Assembly (NCBI GenBank): GCA_041485125.1
Contig: JBGPIT010000087.1
Location: 1 to 14,783, forward strand
Origin: JBGPIT01 sp041485125
Lineage (GTDB): Bacteria > Desulfobacterota > Binatia > UTPRO1
Length of the DNA stretch: 14,783 nucleotides
Direction: 5' to 3'
Part shown: one piece after another, positions 1 through 7,301 of the stretch
Numbering within the stretch: position 1 is the first letter of the stretch
Layout: each line of letters opens with the position of its first letter
Position numbers and translations under genes: made by a program
The notes under the pieces: model-generated
Seen by the model: only the letters and a program-made list of their open reading frames with translations
Told to the model about the DNA's origin: nothing
The model's database searches: none

Positions 1-799
<799 letters not shown>

Positions 800-809
800 C
801 AACTGCACA

Positions 810-815
810 CCCCCT
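810..815 (-). promoter_or_regulatory. Ribosome-binding site of rpsA
   Basis: AGGGGG on the minus strand lies 10 nt before the rpsA ATG. It supports that start over any upstream alternative and is one of the few strong Shine-Dalgarno sequences in the window, which fits a highly expressed ribosomal protein. Confidence 0.7.
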
Positions 816-858
816 GGGATCTTGAACTCCTCGTCGCCTCTGCCACGCGTCGCCTCAC

Positions 859-1647
859 TTAGCGCCCCGTGCCTGGAAGATCAAGGTCTTGCGCGCGCGC
901 GCGCACGCGCTCGAGCATGCGCGCGAGGACCTCGGTGGGCGTGAGCGCACTGGTATCGATGGTGATCGCGTCGGCGGCGGCACGTAGTGGCGAGTCCTGG
1001 CGCTCGCAGTCGCGCCGGTCGCGAGCGTCGAGCTCCGCGCGCGTCGTCTCCGGCGCCTCGGGCGTGCCCGCGGCGATGAGATCGGCCTGCCGCCGGCGCG
1101 TGCGCTCCTCACCCGAGGCGACGAGAAAGAACTTGCAATCGGCGTTCGGGAACACCACGGTGCCGATGTCGCGGCCGTCCATCACGACGCCACCGCCGGC
1201 GGCGAGCGCGCGCTGCCGCTCGACCAGCCGGCCGCGCACCTCCGGCACCGCCGCGACGCGCGACGCGAGGTCCGAGATCGCGGGCTCGCGGATCGCGTCG
1301 GTGACGTCGCGGCCGTCGAGGAGCACGCGCATCCCCCGCGGGTCGCGACGCAGCTCGAAGTCGAGACCGTCGACGAGGGCCGCGAGCGCCGCCGGCTCCG
1401 CGACGGCGACGCCGCGCGCGCGCGCCGCGAGGCCGACCAAGCGGTACATCGCACCGCTGTCGATGTGGCTGTAGCCGAGCGCATCGGCGAGCGCGCGCGC
1501 CGTGGTGCTCTTGCCGGCGCCGGCGGGACCATCGATCGCGATCACCAAGCGACGCGCGGTGGTACCGGGGTCGCGCGTCGTGGGATCTGCCTCGGCGTGA
1601 CGGCCCGTCGTCGCCCCGGCCCGACCGCCCCGGCTCTTCTTCGTCAT
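859..1647 (-). CDS. cmk: Cytidylate kinase
   Basis: CMP/dCMP kinase (262 aa) transfers phosphate from ATP to CMP or dCMP in pyrimidine nucleotide salvage. The Walker A loop GPAGAGKST is at residues 40-48 with Lys46. The CMP-binding DSGAMYR follows at 63-69, the family signature DGRDIGTVVFP at about 157-167, and the C-terminal RDRRDCERQDSPLRAAADA at about 205-225, whose arginines contact phosphates in this family. I chose the ATG that overlaps the aroA stop by 4 nt (ATGA); the frame is open 18 codons further upstream inside aroA. With this start the protein carries about 33 extra residues before the kinase core, rich in Gly, Arg and Thr and probably disordered. Most Cmk proteins are about 220-230 aa. 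It is probably translationally coupled to aroA and followed by rpsA. Confidence 0.95.
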   Translation of the reverse strand: MTKKSRGGRAGATTGRHAEADPTTRDPGTTARRLVIAIDGPAGAGKSTTARALADALGYSHIDSGAMYRLVGLAARARGVAVAEPAALAALVDGLDFELRRDPRGMRVLLDGRDVTDAIREPAISDLASRVAAVPEVRGRLVERQRALAAGGGVVMDGRDIGTVVFPNADCKFFLVASGEERTRRRQADLIAAGTPEAPETTRAELDARDRRDCERQDSPLRAAADAITIDTSALTPTEVLARMLERVRARAQDLDLPGTGR

Positions 1648-2933
1648 GCCCGCAACGCGTCGAGGGTCGCGTAGAAGCGCGGAAACGAGACCTCGGCGCA
1701 CTCGGCATTGTCGATGACGACGTCGCCCGTCGCGGCGAGACCGGCAACCGCGGCCGCCATCGCGACGCGGTGATCGCCGTGCGAATCGACGCGGGCGCCT
1801 CTGAAGCGCGCCGGCCCGTGGATCACCAGGCCGTCCGGGAGCTCCTCGACTTGCACGCCGAGCGCCCCGAGCGTCGCCGCCATGGTCGCGATCCGGTCGC
1901 TCTCCTTCACGCGCAGCTCGCCGGCGTCGCGGATCTCGGTCGTCCCCTCGGCCGCGGCGGCGGCGATGCAGAGGATCGGGAACTCGTCGATCGCGCGCAG
2001 CAGGTCCTCCCCGGCGATCCGCGTCGCGCGCAGCGCGCGGCTCTCGACGACGAGCGTCGCGTGCGGCTCGCCGCCGGCGTCACGCTCCTCCTCGATCGCG
2101 ATCTCGGCGCCCATCGCAGCGAGGACGTCGAGGACGCCGGTGCGGGTCGGGTTCACCCCGATGTTCGGCAGGCGGAGGACCGAGCCCGGCACGAGCTGCG
2201 CGGCGACGAGGAAGAACGCCGCCGACGAGAGGTCGCCCGGCAGCGTCACCTCGCTCGCCGTGAGCTCCTGCGGCCCGCGCACGCGGACGGTGCGGCCGTC
2301 GCGCGCGAGTGTCGCACCGAACTGCGCCAGCAGGCGCTCGGTGTGGTCGCGCGACCGCGCCGGCTCGCTGACGCTGGTCTCGCCCTCCGCTTGCAGCCCG
2401 GCGAGCACGAGCGCCGACTTCACCTGCGCGCTCGCGATCTCGAGCACGTGCCCGGCACCGTGGAGTCGGCGGCCCGCGACGACCAGCGGCGCACGCCCGT
2501 CACCGCCGGCGCTGGTGATCACGCCGCCCATGCGGGCGAGCGGTTCGATCACGCGCCGCATCGGCCGGCGTCGGAGCGACGCGTCGCCGTCGAGCCGGCT
2601 GGTGAACGGGCGCCCCGCGAGGACGCCGGCGAGGAGCCGCATCGTGGTACCGGAATTGCGGCAATCGATGCTGCCGGCCGGCGCCGCGAGCCCGTCCCAG
2701 CCGCGGCCCTGGATGCGCAGCTCGTCGCCGCGCTCGGCGATCACCACGCCGAGGGCGCAAACCGCCGCGCGCGTCGCTTGATTGTCCTCGCCGCCGGCGA
2801 AGCCGCGCACCACCGTCTCGCCGCGCGCGATCGCGCCGAGCAGGAGCGCGCGGTGCGCGATCGACTTGTCGCTCGGCACGCGGACCGTGCCGCGGAGCGC
2901 GCCCGCGGCGGGCGCGATCGTCACGCTGCTCAC
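1644..2933 (-). CDS. aroA: 3-phosphoshikimate 1-carboxyvinyltransferase (EPSP synthase)
   Basis: EPSP synthase (429 aa, cytoplasmic) condenses shikimate-3-phosphate with phosphoenolpyruvate, the sixth step of the shikimate pathway. Visible motifs in order: PSDKSIAHR (20-28), NSGTTMR (93-99), SAQVK (168-172), RDHTE (195-199), NPTR (261-264), IDEFPIL (315-321, with the catalytic-type Asp316), ELRVKESDR (339-347) and GDHRVAMA (386-393). SAQxK, RxHxE and NxTR are markers of class II enzymes, many of which are less sensitive to glyphosate. However, the glycine equivalent to E. coli Gly96 is kept (Gly95), so tolerance cannot be assumed. Arg92 stands where most relatives have glycine just before Asn-Ser-Gly. 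The GTG start shares GTGA with the tyrA stop and gives a normal family length; the longer open frame upstream is tyrA read out of frame. The stop overlaps the cmk start by 4 nt. Confidence 0.96.
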   Translation of the reverse strand: MSSVTIAPAAGALRGTVRVPSDKSIAHRALLLGAIARGETVVRGFAGGEDNQATRAAVCALGVVIAERGDELRIQGRGWDGLAAPAGSIDCRNSGTTMRLLAGVLAGRPFTSRLDGDASLRRRPMRRVIEPLARMGGVITSAGGDGRAPLVVAGRRLHGAGHVLEIASAQVKSALVLAGLQAEGETSVSEPARSRDHTERLLAQFGATLARDGRTVRVRGPQELTASEVTLPGDLSSAAFFLVAAQLVPGSVLRLPNIGVNPTRTGVLDVLAAMGAEIAIEEERDAGGEPHATLVVESRALRATRIAGEDLLRAIDEFPILCIAAAAAEGTTEIRDAGELRVKESDRIATMAATLGALGVQVEELPDGLVIHGPARFRGARVDSHGDHRVAMAAAVAGLAATGDVVIDNAECAEVSFPRFYATLDALRA

Positions 2934-3868
2934 GGCTTGCGCGCGCGCGCCGTCGAGAGCCGGGTCACCGTGCCGCGCCGGGGCGCCGGGCGCGGCATCG
3001 CGGCGAGTCGTCGACGGACGCTCTGCGCGCGGGCGAGCTCGGCCTCGAGCGTATCGCGATCGCCGACCTCGATCGCGTCGCGCAGGCGCGCCAGCGCGGG
3101 CAGGAAGTCGTCGATCGCGCGCAGCACCTCGTCGCGGTTGGCGACGCAGATGTCGCGCCACATCTCCGGCGAGCTCGCCGCGACGCGTGTGCTGTCGCCG
3201 AAGCCGCCGCCGGCGTAGGAGAGCAGGCGCCGGCCGTGGTCGCGCTCGGCGTCGGCGACCGCGTTCACCAGCGCGTAGGCGATGACGTGCGGCAGGTGGC
3301 TGACGCGCGCCAGCAGGCGGTCGTGCAGCCGCGCCGGCATCTCCTCGACGCGCATCCCCGCCGCCTCCCAGAGCGTGCGGACGTGGCGGCGCGTCGACGC
3401 GGCGGTGCGCGCGGTCGGCGTCAGGATGCAGCGCGCACCGGCGAGCAGGTCGGCGCGCGCCGCGGCCGCGCCGGAGCTCTCGGTCCCCGCGATCGGATGG
3501 CTGCCGCAGAAGCGCGCCGCCTGCCTGCCGAGCGCGCGCTCGACCGCCGCGACCACCGGCGCCTTGACGCTCCCGGCGTCGGTGATCACCGCGCGTGGCG
3601 GCAGCGCGTGCGCCATCAGCGCGACCAGGGGCGCGATCGCTTGCACCGGCGTCGCGACGACCAGCATGTCGGCGTCGCGCGCCGCCTCGACGGGGTCGGT
3701 CGCGATGCGATCGATCAGGCCGCGCTGCTTCGCGATGCGCAGGTTCTCGCGCGTACGCCCGATGCCGATGACCTCGCCGACGGCACCGTGGCTCTTCAGC
3801 GCCGCCGCGAGCGAGCCGCCGATCAAGCCGACGCCGGCGATCACCAGGCGGTCGGCGATCCGCCTCAC
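2930..3868 (-). CDS. tyrA: Prephenate dehydrogenase
   Basis: Oxidative decarboxylation of prephenate to 4-hydroxyphenylpyruvate, the tyrosine branch (312 aa). The N-terminal Rossmann fold has GVGLIGGS at 12-19. The catalytic helical part has HPIAGTE (124-130), a HDRLLARVSHLPH stretch (182-194) and GGFGDSTR (221-228); family knowledge suggests His124 and His191 act at the active site. No chorismate mutase or ACT domain is attached, so this is the monofunctional type, and the mutase activity is carried by pheA in the same operon. At the end of the second beta-strand, where NAD-specific members have Asp, the sequence reads IGIGRTR (34-40), which hints at NADP use. The C-terminal 20 residues are basic and probably flexible. 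The GTG start overlaps the hisC stop (GTGA) and the stop overlaps the aroA start the same way. The frame is open much further upstream, but that part lies inside hisC. Confidence 0.95.
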   Translation of the reverse strand: MRRIADRLVIAGVGLIGGSLAAALKSHGAVGEVIGIGRTRENLRIAKQRGLIDRIATDPVEAARDADMLVVATPVQAIAPLVALMAHALPPRAVITDAGSVKAPVVAAVERALGRQAARFCGSHPIAGTESSGAAAARADLLAGARCILTPTARTAASTRRHVRTLWEAAGMRVEEMPARLHDRLLARVSHLPHVIAYALVNAVADAERDHGRRLLSYAGGGFGDSTRVAASSPEMWRDICVANRDEVLRAIDDFLPALARLRDAIEVGDRDTLEAELARAQSVRRRLAAMPRPAPRRGTVTRLSTARARKP

Positions 3869-4995
3869 TTGCTCGCGTCCAAGACCGCCGTGAGCGACTC
3901 GACGAAGCGCGCGTTCTCGGCGGGCGTGCCGACGGTGACGCGCAGGTGATGCGGCAGGTTGTAGACGTCCATCGGCCGGACGATCACGCCGCGGCGCAGG
4001 AGCGCGTCGTACACGCGCGCCGCGTCGCCGACGTCGATCAGGACGAAGTTCGCCCAACTCGGCACGCACGGCCGGCCGAGCCGCCGGCACGCGTCGCGCA
4101 GGTAGGCGAGCCCCTCGCGGTTGTTGGTGCGCGTGCGCGCGACGTGCTCGGTATCCTCGAGCGCGGCGAGGGCCGCGACCTGTGCCAGCGAGTTCACGTT
4201 GAAGGGCTGCCGGATCCTGTTCAGCACCGCGACGACCTCGAGCGGCCCGACGCCATAGCCGATGCGCAGGCCCGCGAGGCCGTAGATCTTCGAGAAGGTG
4301 CGCAGGGTGAGGAGCAGGCGACCGCGGCGCTGGTAGGCGAGCGAGTCCGGATACGCCGGGTCCTCGACGTAGTCCGCGTACGCATCGTCGGCGATGATCA
4401 GCACCCGCTGCGGCACTTCCTCGAGGAAGTCCTCCCACTCGTCGCGCCTGTAGATCGTCCCGGTCGGGTTGTTGGGGTTGGCGAGGAAGATTAGGCGCGT
4501 CGCCGGCGTGATCGCACGCGCGATCGCCTCGAGGTCGTGGGTGTAGTTGCGCAGCGGCACCGGACGCGGCGTCGCGCCGGTCGCCTGCACGACCATCTCG
4601 TAGATGACGAAGGCCTGCTCGGCCATCACCGCGTCGACGCCGGGCCGCAGGAAGGCGCGCGCGGCGAGCTCGATGATGTCGTTCGAGCCGTTGCCGAGGA
4701 TGATCGCGTCGGCCGACACGCCGATCCGCTCGGCGAGGGCACGGCGCAGGTAGAAGCCGCTGCCGTCGGGGTAGCGATGGAGGGACCCGATCGCGTCGCC
4801 GAGCGCGGCGAGCGCGCGCGGGGACGGCCCGAAGGGATTCTCGTTCGACGCGAGCTTGATCGAGCCGCTGATGCCGTACTCGCGCTCGAGCTCCTCGAGC
4901 GGCATGCCCGGCGGATACGCGGCGAGCCGCAGGATCCACTCCGGGACGAGGTCCTGCACGTCGGTCGCTTCGTCCCGCGGTGCCCGCACGCTCAT
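3865..4995 (-). CDS. hisC: HisC-family class I/II aminotransferase (histidinol-phosphate or aromatic)
   Basis: PLP-dependent aminotransferase (fold type I, 376 aa) closest to histidinol-phosphate aminotransferase. Features: KLASNENPFGPSP (47-59), the substrate-side RYPDGSG (74-80), GNGSND (101-106), NPNNPTG (173-179), ADDAY (202-206), the PLP-binding Lys236 in TFSKIYGLAG, Arg244 in the following GLRIGYG, and a C-terminal LPHHLRVTVGT that supplies the carboxylate-binding arginine in this family. HisC enzymes often also accept phenylpyruvate and 4-hydroxyphenylpyruvate. Placed between pheA and tyrA, with no his gene in view, it probably carries out the last step of Phe and Tyr synthesis; a role in histidine synthesis as well is possible. 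It starts 28 bp after the pheA stop. A second ATG sits 5 nt upstream but out of frame. The stop overlaps the tyrA GTG. The family is certain; the substrate is inferred. Confidence 0.92.
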   Translation of the reverse strand: MSVRAPRDEATDVQDLVPEWILRLAAYPPGMPLEELEREYGISGSIKLASNENPFGPSPRALAALGDAIGSLHRYPDGSGFYLRRALAERIGVSADAIILGNGSNDIIELAARAFLRPGVDAVMAEQAFVIYEMVVQATGATPRPVPLRNYTHDLEAIARAITPATRLIFLANPNNPTGTIYRRDEWEDFLEEVPQRVLIIADDAYADYVEDPAYPDSLAYQRRGRLLLTLRTFSKIYGLAGLRIGYGVGPLEVVAVLNRIRQPFNVNSLAQVAALAALEDTEHVARTRTNNREGLAYLRDACRRLGRPCVPSWANFVLIDVGDAARVYDALLRRGVIVRPMDVYNLPHHLRVTVGTPAENARFVESLTAVLDASK

Positions 4996-5023
4996 CGCAT
5001 GATCCCCGTCTTCCGAGTCTGCC

Positions 5024-6148
5024 TCATCGGCCGCTCGGATACGATCCCAGGATCCGCATCTCGGTGGTGAGCGGCGCCATGCGCGCGAGCGCGCGCTTCA
5101 CGCGCGCGTCCGAGCGGTGGCCTTGCAGATCGAGGAAGAACACGTACTCCCACGGCCGGCCGCGCAGCGGGCGCGACTCGATCTTGCTCAAGCTGACGCG
5201 CTCGCGCGCCAGCGGCTGCAGGAGCTTCGATAGAATGCCCGGCTCGTCCTTCACCGTGCAGAGGACGGAGGTCTTGTCGTCGCCCGCCGGCATGCGCGCG
5301 TCGGCCGAGCCGAGCACGAGGAAGCGCGTCACGTTCGCGCGCTCGTCCTGGATGTTCGGGGCGAGAACGCGCAGGCCATAGCGCTCGCCGGCGAGCTCGC
5401 TCGCGATCGCCGCCGCCGCGTCGTCGTCACGCGCCAGCTCCGCCGCCCGCGCCGTGCTCGCGACCTCCTCGAGCGCCGCGCCCGGCAGGTGCGTCGCCAG
5501 CCAGCGCCGGCACTGGGCGAGGCCTTGCGGGTGCGACAAGACGCGTCGCACGTTGCCGATGCCGGCGCCCGCGCCGAGCAGACACTGCCGCACGTCGAGC
5601 AGGATCTCCGCCGCGATCTGCAAGGGCGACTCGATCAGGCGGTCGAGCGTCGAGGTCACCGTCCCCTCGGTCGAGTTCTCGACCGGCACGACACCGAAGT
5701 CGGCGCGCTTACCCTCGACGTCGGCGAACACCTGCGCCACCGACTCCGCCGGCACGAGATCCGCGCCGGCGCCGAACTGCTCGCGCGCGGCAGCGTGCGT
5801 GAACGTGCCCTCCGGTCCGAGAAACGCGATCGTGAGGCGCGCCTCGAGCGCGCGCGACCCCGAGATGATCTCGCGAAACACCGCGCGCACGACGTCGTCG
5901 GGCAAGGGACCGTCGTTCAACGACCGCAGCCGATCGAAGATGCGCTTCTCGCGCCCCGGCACCCAGAACCCGTTCGCGCTCGGCTCCCCGCCCGCGTGCG
6001 CCGCCTTCCGCCGCCCGATCCGCTGCGCGATCCGCGCGCGCTGATTCAGCAACTCGAGGATCTTCTCATCCAACCGATCAATCTTCGCTCGCTCCTGCGC
6101 GACCGCCCTGTCGGCACTCCCGCGTCCGCGCGCGCTCTCGTTCGACAC
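5024..6148 (-). CDS. pheA: Bifunctional chorismate mutase / prephenate dehydratase (P-protein)
   Basis: Converts chorismate to prephenate and then to phenylpyruvate (374 aa). Three domains: an AroQ-type chorismate mutase at about 18-100 (KIDRLDEKILELLNQRARIA, later VPGREKRI at 63-70); prephenate dehydratase at about 105-280, opening with AFLGPEGTFTHAA (108-120), with PVENSTEGTV (155-164) and the catalytic-type Thr274-Arg-Phe in NVTRF; and a C-terminal ACT domain at about 293-374 with GILSKLL and ESRP (324-327), the phenylalanine-binding motif behind feedback inhibition. The start is GTG at 6148, the first possible start after an in-frame TGA. It has no Shine-Dalgarno at normal distance: AAAGGTGA ends 24 nt upstream and is better spaced for a two-codon frame just before pheA. 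It heads the aromatic block after a 193-bp gap, so it may have its own promoter, but I see no convincing boxes. Confidence 0.95.
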   Translation of the reverse strand: MSNESARGRGSADRAVAQERAKIDRLDEKILELLNQRARIAQRIGRRKAAHAGGEPSANGFWVPGREKRIFDRLRSLNDGPLPDDVVRAVFREIISGSRALEARLTIAFLGPEGTFTHAAAREQFGAGADLVPAESVAQVFADVEGKRADFGVVPVENSTEGTVTSTLDRLIESPLQIAAEILLDVRQCLLGAGAGIGNVRRVLSHPQGLAQCRRWLATHLPGAALEEVASTARAAELARDDDAAAAIASELAGERYGLRVLAPNIQDERANVTRFLVLGSADARMPAGDDKTSVLCTVKDEPGILSKLLQPLARERVSLSKIESRPLRGRPWEYVFFLDLQGHRSDARVKRALARMAPLTTEMRILGSYPSGR

Positions 6149-6158
6149 GAGTCGACTG

Positions 6159-6167
6159 CTAGTCCAC
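6159..6167 (-). other. Possible two-codon leader frame before pheA
   Basis: Reading GTG-GAC-TAG on the minus strand, 10 nt before the pheA GTG and offset by one base from its frame. The purine-rich AAAGGTGA at 6180-6173 sits 5 nt before this GTG but 24 nt before pheA. It could be chance, a minimal upstream frame that loads ribosomes for pheA, or the trace of a one-base error that hides a longer pheA N-terminus. Confidence 0.25.
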
Positions 6168-6217
6168 GGTGCTCACCTTTGCAACGCGACGAATCTCTCG
6201 AAGAGTACGCCGACCGT

Positions 6218-6293
6218 GGCGGCGGCGCGTGGGGGGCGTGTGGCGGCTCTCCCGGGCCCGCAAGCGAGCCCCCGCACGCCCACCCCCGCCGCC
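6218..6293. repeat. Long imperfect GC-rich inverted repeat between accA and pheA
   Basis: The outer arms GGCGGCGG (6218-6225) and CCGCCGCC (6286-6293) match perfectly over 8 bp. Inner arms GGGCGTG (6234-6240) and CACGCCC (6275-6281) match over 7 bp, extended by GGG/CCC. A third pair, GGCTC (6245-6249) and GAGCC (6266-6270), closes the centre. The nested structure begins 48 bp past the accA stop. No U-run follows on the minus-strand transcript, so it is not a textbook intrinsic terminator; an mRNA 3' stabiliser, a Rho-linked stop or a pheA leader structure are all possible. Confidence 0.55.
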
Positions 6294-6341
6294 GACGTCA
6301 CGGCTCTTCGTCTTCGAACGAAAGCAAGGACCCGCGCCCGT

Positions 6342-7301
6342 TCACCGACCGTCGCGGCCGACGCGGCGGAATTTTTCGTAGCGGCGGGCGAGGAGCGTCG
6401 GAACGGAGTGGGTCTTGATCTCGGTCAGGTGGCGGCCGACCGACTTGGCGAGCGCCTCGGCCGCGCGGCGCGGGTTGCGATGGGCGCCGCCGAGCGGCTC
6501 GGGGATGATCTCGTCGACGAAGCCGATCTTCGCCACCTCGTCGGAGGTGAGGTGCAACGCCTCGGCCGCGCGCGCGACGTTCTCGGGCGTGTTGTCGCGG
6601 TAGAGAATCGACGAGCAGCCCTCCGGGCTGATCACCGAGAAGCAGGAATACTCTTGCATGAGGACGCGGTCGCCGACGCCGAGGGCGAGCGCGCCGCCGC
6701 TACCGCCCTCGCCGATCACGACGCTCACGATCGGCACGCGCAAGAGCGTCATGCTGCGGAGGTTGCGCGCGATCGCCTCGGCTTGGCCGCGCTCCTCGGC
6801 ACCGACGCCGGGATACGCGCCTTGGGTGTCGACGAAGGTGAGGATCGGAATCCGCAGCCGCTCGGCGAGGCGGAAGAGCCGGAGCGTCTTCCGGTAGCCT
6901 TCGGGGCTCGCCATGCCGATGTTGCGGTGCTGGCGCTCCTGCGCGGAGTGGCCGCGCTGGTGGCCGACGACGACGAGCGGCTCGCCGCGATAGGTCGCAA
7001 GGCCGCCGACGATCGCGGGATCGTCACCGAAGTGGCGATCGCCGTGGAGCTCGAAGAAGTCGCTGCAGAGGCGCTCGACGTAGTCGCAGGTCTGCGGCCG
7101 GTCGACGTGGCGCGCGAGCTGGACGCGCTGGAAGGCGGAGAGGCCGGAGTAGACCGTGCGCTCCACCCGGCGTCGCTCGGCCTCGAGCCGCTTCAGCTCC
7201 CGGGTCTCCTCGAGGCCGCGTGCGTCGATCGCGCGCAGCTCCTCGATCCGGTCGTCTAGAGGCGCGAGGGGGAGCTCGAAGTCGAGATAGGTGCCGGCCA
7301 C
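6342..7301 (-). CDS. accA: Acetyl-CoA carboxylase carboxyltransferase subunit alpha
   Basis: Alpha subunit of the carboxyltransferase that moves CO2 from biotin on AccB to acetyl-CoA, making malonyl-CoA for fatty-acid synthesis in the cytoplasm; it works with AccD, not in this window. Features: YLDFELPLAPLDDRI at the N-terminus (about 5-19), FFELHGDRHFGDDPAIVGG (82-100), GHQRGHSAQ (113-121), SPEGYRKTLRL (132-142), DTQGAYPGVGAEERGQ (158-173) and the Gly-rich GEGGSGGALALGVGD (197-211). DTQGAYPG has Gln where E. coli has Pro. The GTG at 7301 gives 319 aa, the same length as E. coli AccA, with its LDFE aligned; an in-frame GTG at 7316 would add five residues. It overlaps miaA by 46 bp and has no clear Shine-Dalgarno, so translational coupling is likely. 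Confidence 0.95.
   Translation of the reverse strand: MAGTYLDFELPLAPLDDRIEELRAIDARGLEETRELKRLEAERRRVERTVYSGLSAFQRVQLARHVDRPQTCDYVERLCSDFFELHGDRHFGDDPAIVGGLATYRGEPLVVVGHQRGHSAQERQHRNIGMASPEGYRKTLRLFRLAERLRIPILTFVDTQGAYPGVGAEERGQAEAIARNLRSMTLLRVPIVSVVIGEGGSGGALALGVGDRVLMQEYSCFSVISPEGCSSILYRDNTPENVARAAEALHLTSDEVAKIGFVDEIIPEPLGGAHRNPRRAAEALAKSVGRHLTEIKTHSVPTLLARRYEKFRRVGRDGR

Larger units (their letters stand above)
6149..6341. other. accA-pheA intergenic region
   Basis: A 193-bp space, the only sizeable gap in the minus-strand array. It holds a long GC-rich inverted repeat (6218-6293), a small hairpin TTCGT-loop-ACGAA (6307-6322), the palindrome AGTCGACT (6150-6157) and a minute reading frame GTG-GAC-TAG (6167-6159, minus strand) with AAAGGTGA correctly spaced in front of it. 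I see no T-run after the hairpin and no recognisable promoter boxes. It most likely ends or attenuates the accA transcript and forms the leader of pheA. Confidence 0.55.

Noticed and set aside
1770..3218. A 482-codon open frame on the plus strand opposite aroA and tyrA
   Set aside because: No family motifs and a low-complexity composition; both opposite-strand genes are unambiguous.
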